Assembly: GCA_003564055.1 (NCBI GenBank)
Contig: PWSG01000230.1
Location: 1-7,563, forward strand
Reading direction: 5' to 3'
DNA from: Syntrophomonadaceae bacterium
GTDB lineage: Bacteria; Bacillota; Dethiobacteria; DTU022
Length of the DNA: 7,563 bases
Below are positions 6,444-7,563 of the stretch, one piece after another (position 1 is the first letter of the stretch; each line of letters begins with the position of its first letter). The translations under genes and the position numbers were made by a program. The notes beneath the pieces were generated by a model. That model searched no databases. It saw only the letters and a program-made list of their open reading frames with translations, and was not told the DNA's origin.

Positions 6444-7563
6444 ATGGCCGTTAAAGAAAAAAAACTAAATGAACTGAAAAAAAGAATCCAGCGCTATTAT
6501 CCCGACCTGGAAGACTGGGCCATGGCAGAAAAAGCTTACCACTATTCAGTTGAGGCTCATTCCGGACAGCTGCGCGAATCGGGGGAATCTTATATTACTC
6601 ACCCCATTGGTGTGGCCCTGATCTTAACCGAGCTGGAACTTGACCTGATGACTATTATTGCCGGCTTGCTTCATGACGTGGTTGAAGATACAGATCTTAC
6701 CCTCGAAGATATTCGGGAGGAATTTGGAGAAGAGGTTTCTGTCCTTGTAGATGGCGTAACAAAGTTGAGCCGTCTCGATTTTTCATCCAAGGAAGAACAG
6801 CAGGCGGAAACTTTACGTAAGATGTTTATTGCCATGGCACAGGATATCAGGGTAGTTTTGATCAAGCTGGCTGATCGTACCCATAACCTGAGAACCCTTC
6901 GATACCTCAATACCCATAAACAAAAAGAGATAGCCCGTGAAACACTGGAGATTTACGCTCCTCTGGCTCATCGCCTGGGAATTTATATGATTAAGTGGGA
7001 ACTTGAAGATTTAGCCTTTCGTTATATGCAACCGCAGGATTATTTTCAACTGGTTGAAAGATTGCATAAAAAGAGGCGTGAGCGAGAGAATTTTATCAAC
7101 CGGATTATCTGGATCTTGCAGGATTATCTTTCAGAAGCCTCCATTGAAGCAGAGATCCAGGGAAGGCCCAAGCACCTGTACAGTATTTATAACAAAATGA
7201 AAAACCAGGGCAAGGATATTAACGAGATTTACGACCTGACTGCAATTCGTATCATAGTTGACACGGTTAAAGACTGTTATCATACCCTGGGTATTGTTCA
7301 CACAATATGGAAGCCTATTCCCGGTCGCTTTAAAGATTTTATTGCGATGCCCAAGTCTAATATGTACCAGTCCCTGCACACGACCGTTTTTGCCGCAGAA
7401 AATGAGCTGGCCGAGATACAAATCAGGACCTGGGATATGCATCGTACTGCCGAGTACGGTATTGCCGCCCACTGGCGTTATAAAGAAAAGTCTAAAGAGA
7501 CCTTTGATATTGATGACAAGCTGACCTGGCTGCGCCAGCTTATGGAGTGGCAGGGTGATTATA
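6444..7563 (+). CDS. rel: Bifunctional (p)ppGpp synthetase/hydrolase Rel, 5' part (runs off the window)
   Basis: Rel transfers pyrophosphate from ATP to GDP/GTP to make (p)ppGpp on starvation and also hydrolyses it. The first 373 residues are visible, with no stop before the edge. The N-terminal HD hydrolase domain is intact: R44, H53 (ITHP), H77-D78 with E81-D82 (LLHDVVEDT), and D144 with N148 (LADRTHNL), which match the known hydrolase residues almost number for number. The synthetase domain shows GRPKHLYSIYNKM (240-252), D264 in YDLTAIR, RFKD (295-298), YQSLH (308-312) and EIQIRT (from E324). By family knowledge RFKD marks the bifunctional Rel/SpoT type rather than monofunctional RelA (ExDD). 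The visible part ends just after the synthetase core, so the expected TGS, helical, zinc-finger/CC and ACT domains lie beyond the edge. ATG 6444 follows GGAGGA with a 9-nt gap. It sits downstream of recJ as in other Firmicutes, but without apt between. Confidence 0.95.
   Translation, partial: MAVKEKKLNELKKRIQRYYPDLEDWAMAEKAYHYSVEAHSGQLRESGESYITHPIGVALILTELELDLMTIIAGLLHDVVEDTDLTLEDIREEFGEEVSVLVDGVTKLSRLDFSSKEEQQAETLRKMFIAMAQDIRVVLIKLADRTHNLRTLRYLNTHKQKEIARETLEIYAPLAHRLGIYMIKWELEDLAFRYMQPQDYFQLVERLHKKRRERENFINRIIWILQDYLSEASIEAEIQGRPKHLYSIYNKMKNQGKDINEIYDLTAIRIIVDTVKDCYHTLGIVHTIWKPIPGRFKDFIAMPKSNMYQSLHTTVFAAENELAEIQIRTWDMHRTAEYGIAAHWRYKEKSKETFDIDDKLTWLRQLMEWQGDY

Noticed and set aside
7131..7472. 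113-codon minus-strand open frame opposite rel.
   Set aside because: It lies antisense to the conserved Rel synthetase domain, which fully explains the region.

Overview
This window is chromosomal housekeeping DNA, read entirely on the + strand. It carries five complete genes and one partial gene: aroB, secD, secF, a small LapA-domain (YrvD-like) membrane protein gene, recJ, and the 5' two-thirds of the catalytic half of a bifunctional (p)ppGpp synthetase/hydrolase (rel). The order secD-secF / LapA-domain protein / recJ / rel matches a synteny block known from Firmicutes (in Bacillus, secDF-yrvC-yrvD-recJ-apt-relA). Strong Shine-Dalgarno (SD) sites, a TTG start, the long RecJ with the Firmicutes-type C-terminal domain and the RFKD-type Rel point to a Firmicutes/Clostridia-like anaerobe of intermediate GC. 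The separate secD and secF genes, rather than a fused secDF, fit Clostridia better than Bacilli. I cannot assign a genus.

Layout. Bases 1-161 are non-coding, with an imperfect inverted repeat, a weak candidate promoter and an operator-like palindrome ahead of a very good SD. Bases 162-3433 hold aroB, secD and secF with no gaps: the TTG of secD directly follows the aroB stop, and secD and secF share one base. A 27-bp gap leads to the LapA-domain gene (3461-3901). Its last 17 bases overlap the start of recJ (3885-6314). A 129-bp spacer (6315-6443) holds a weak terminator-like hairpin and a leader that could fold in two mutually exclusive ways, one of which covers the rel SD. rel (6444 onward) runs off the right edge.

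How the genes work together. SecD and SecF form the proton-driven accessory complex of the SecYEG translocase. AroB makes 3-dehydroquinate for aromatic amino acid synthesis. RecJ is the 5'-3' single-strand exonuclease of recombination and repair. Rel makes and destroys the stringent alarmone. Tight spacing suggests that at least aroB-secD-secF, and probably on through recJ, are co-transcribed; rel may be partly or wholly independent.

I see no mobile element, CRISPR array, tRNA, rRNA or clear novel system. The points most worth checking are the rel leader, the absence of apt between recJ and rel, the aroB-secD junction, and a conserved-looking Asp replaced by Asn in SecF.
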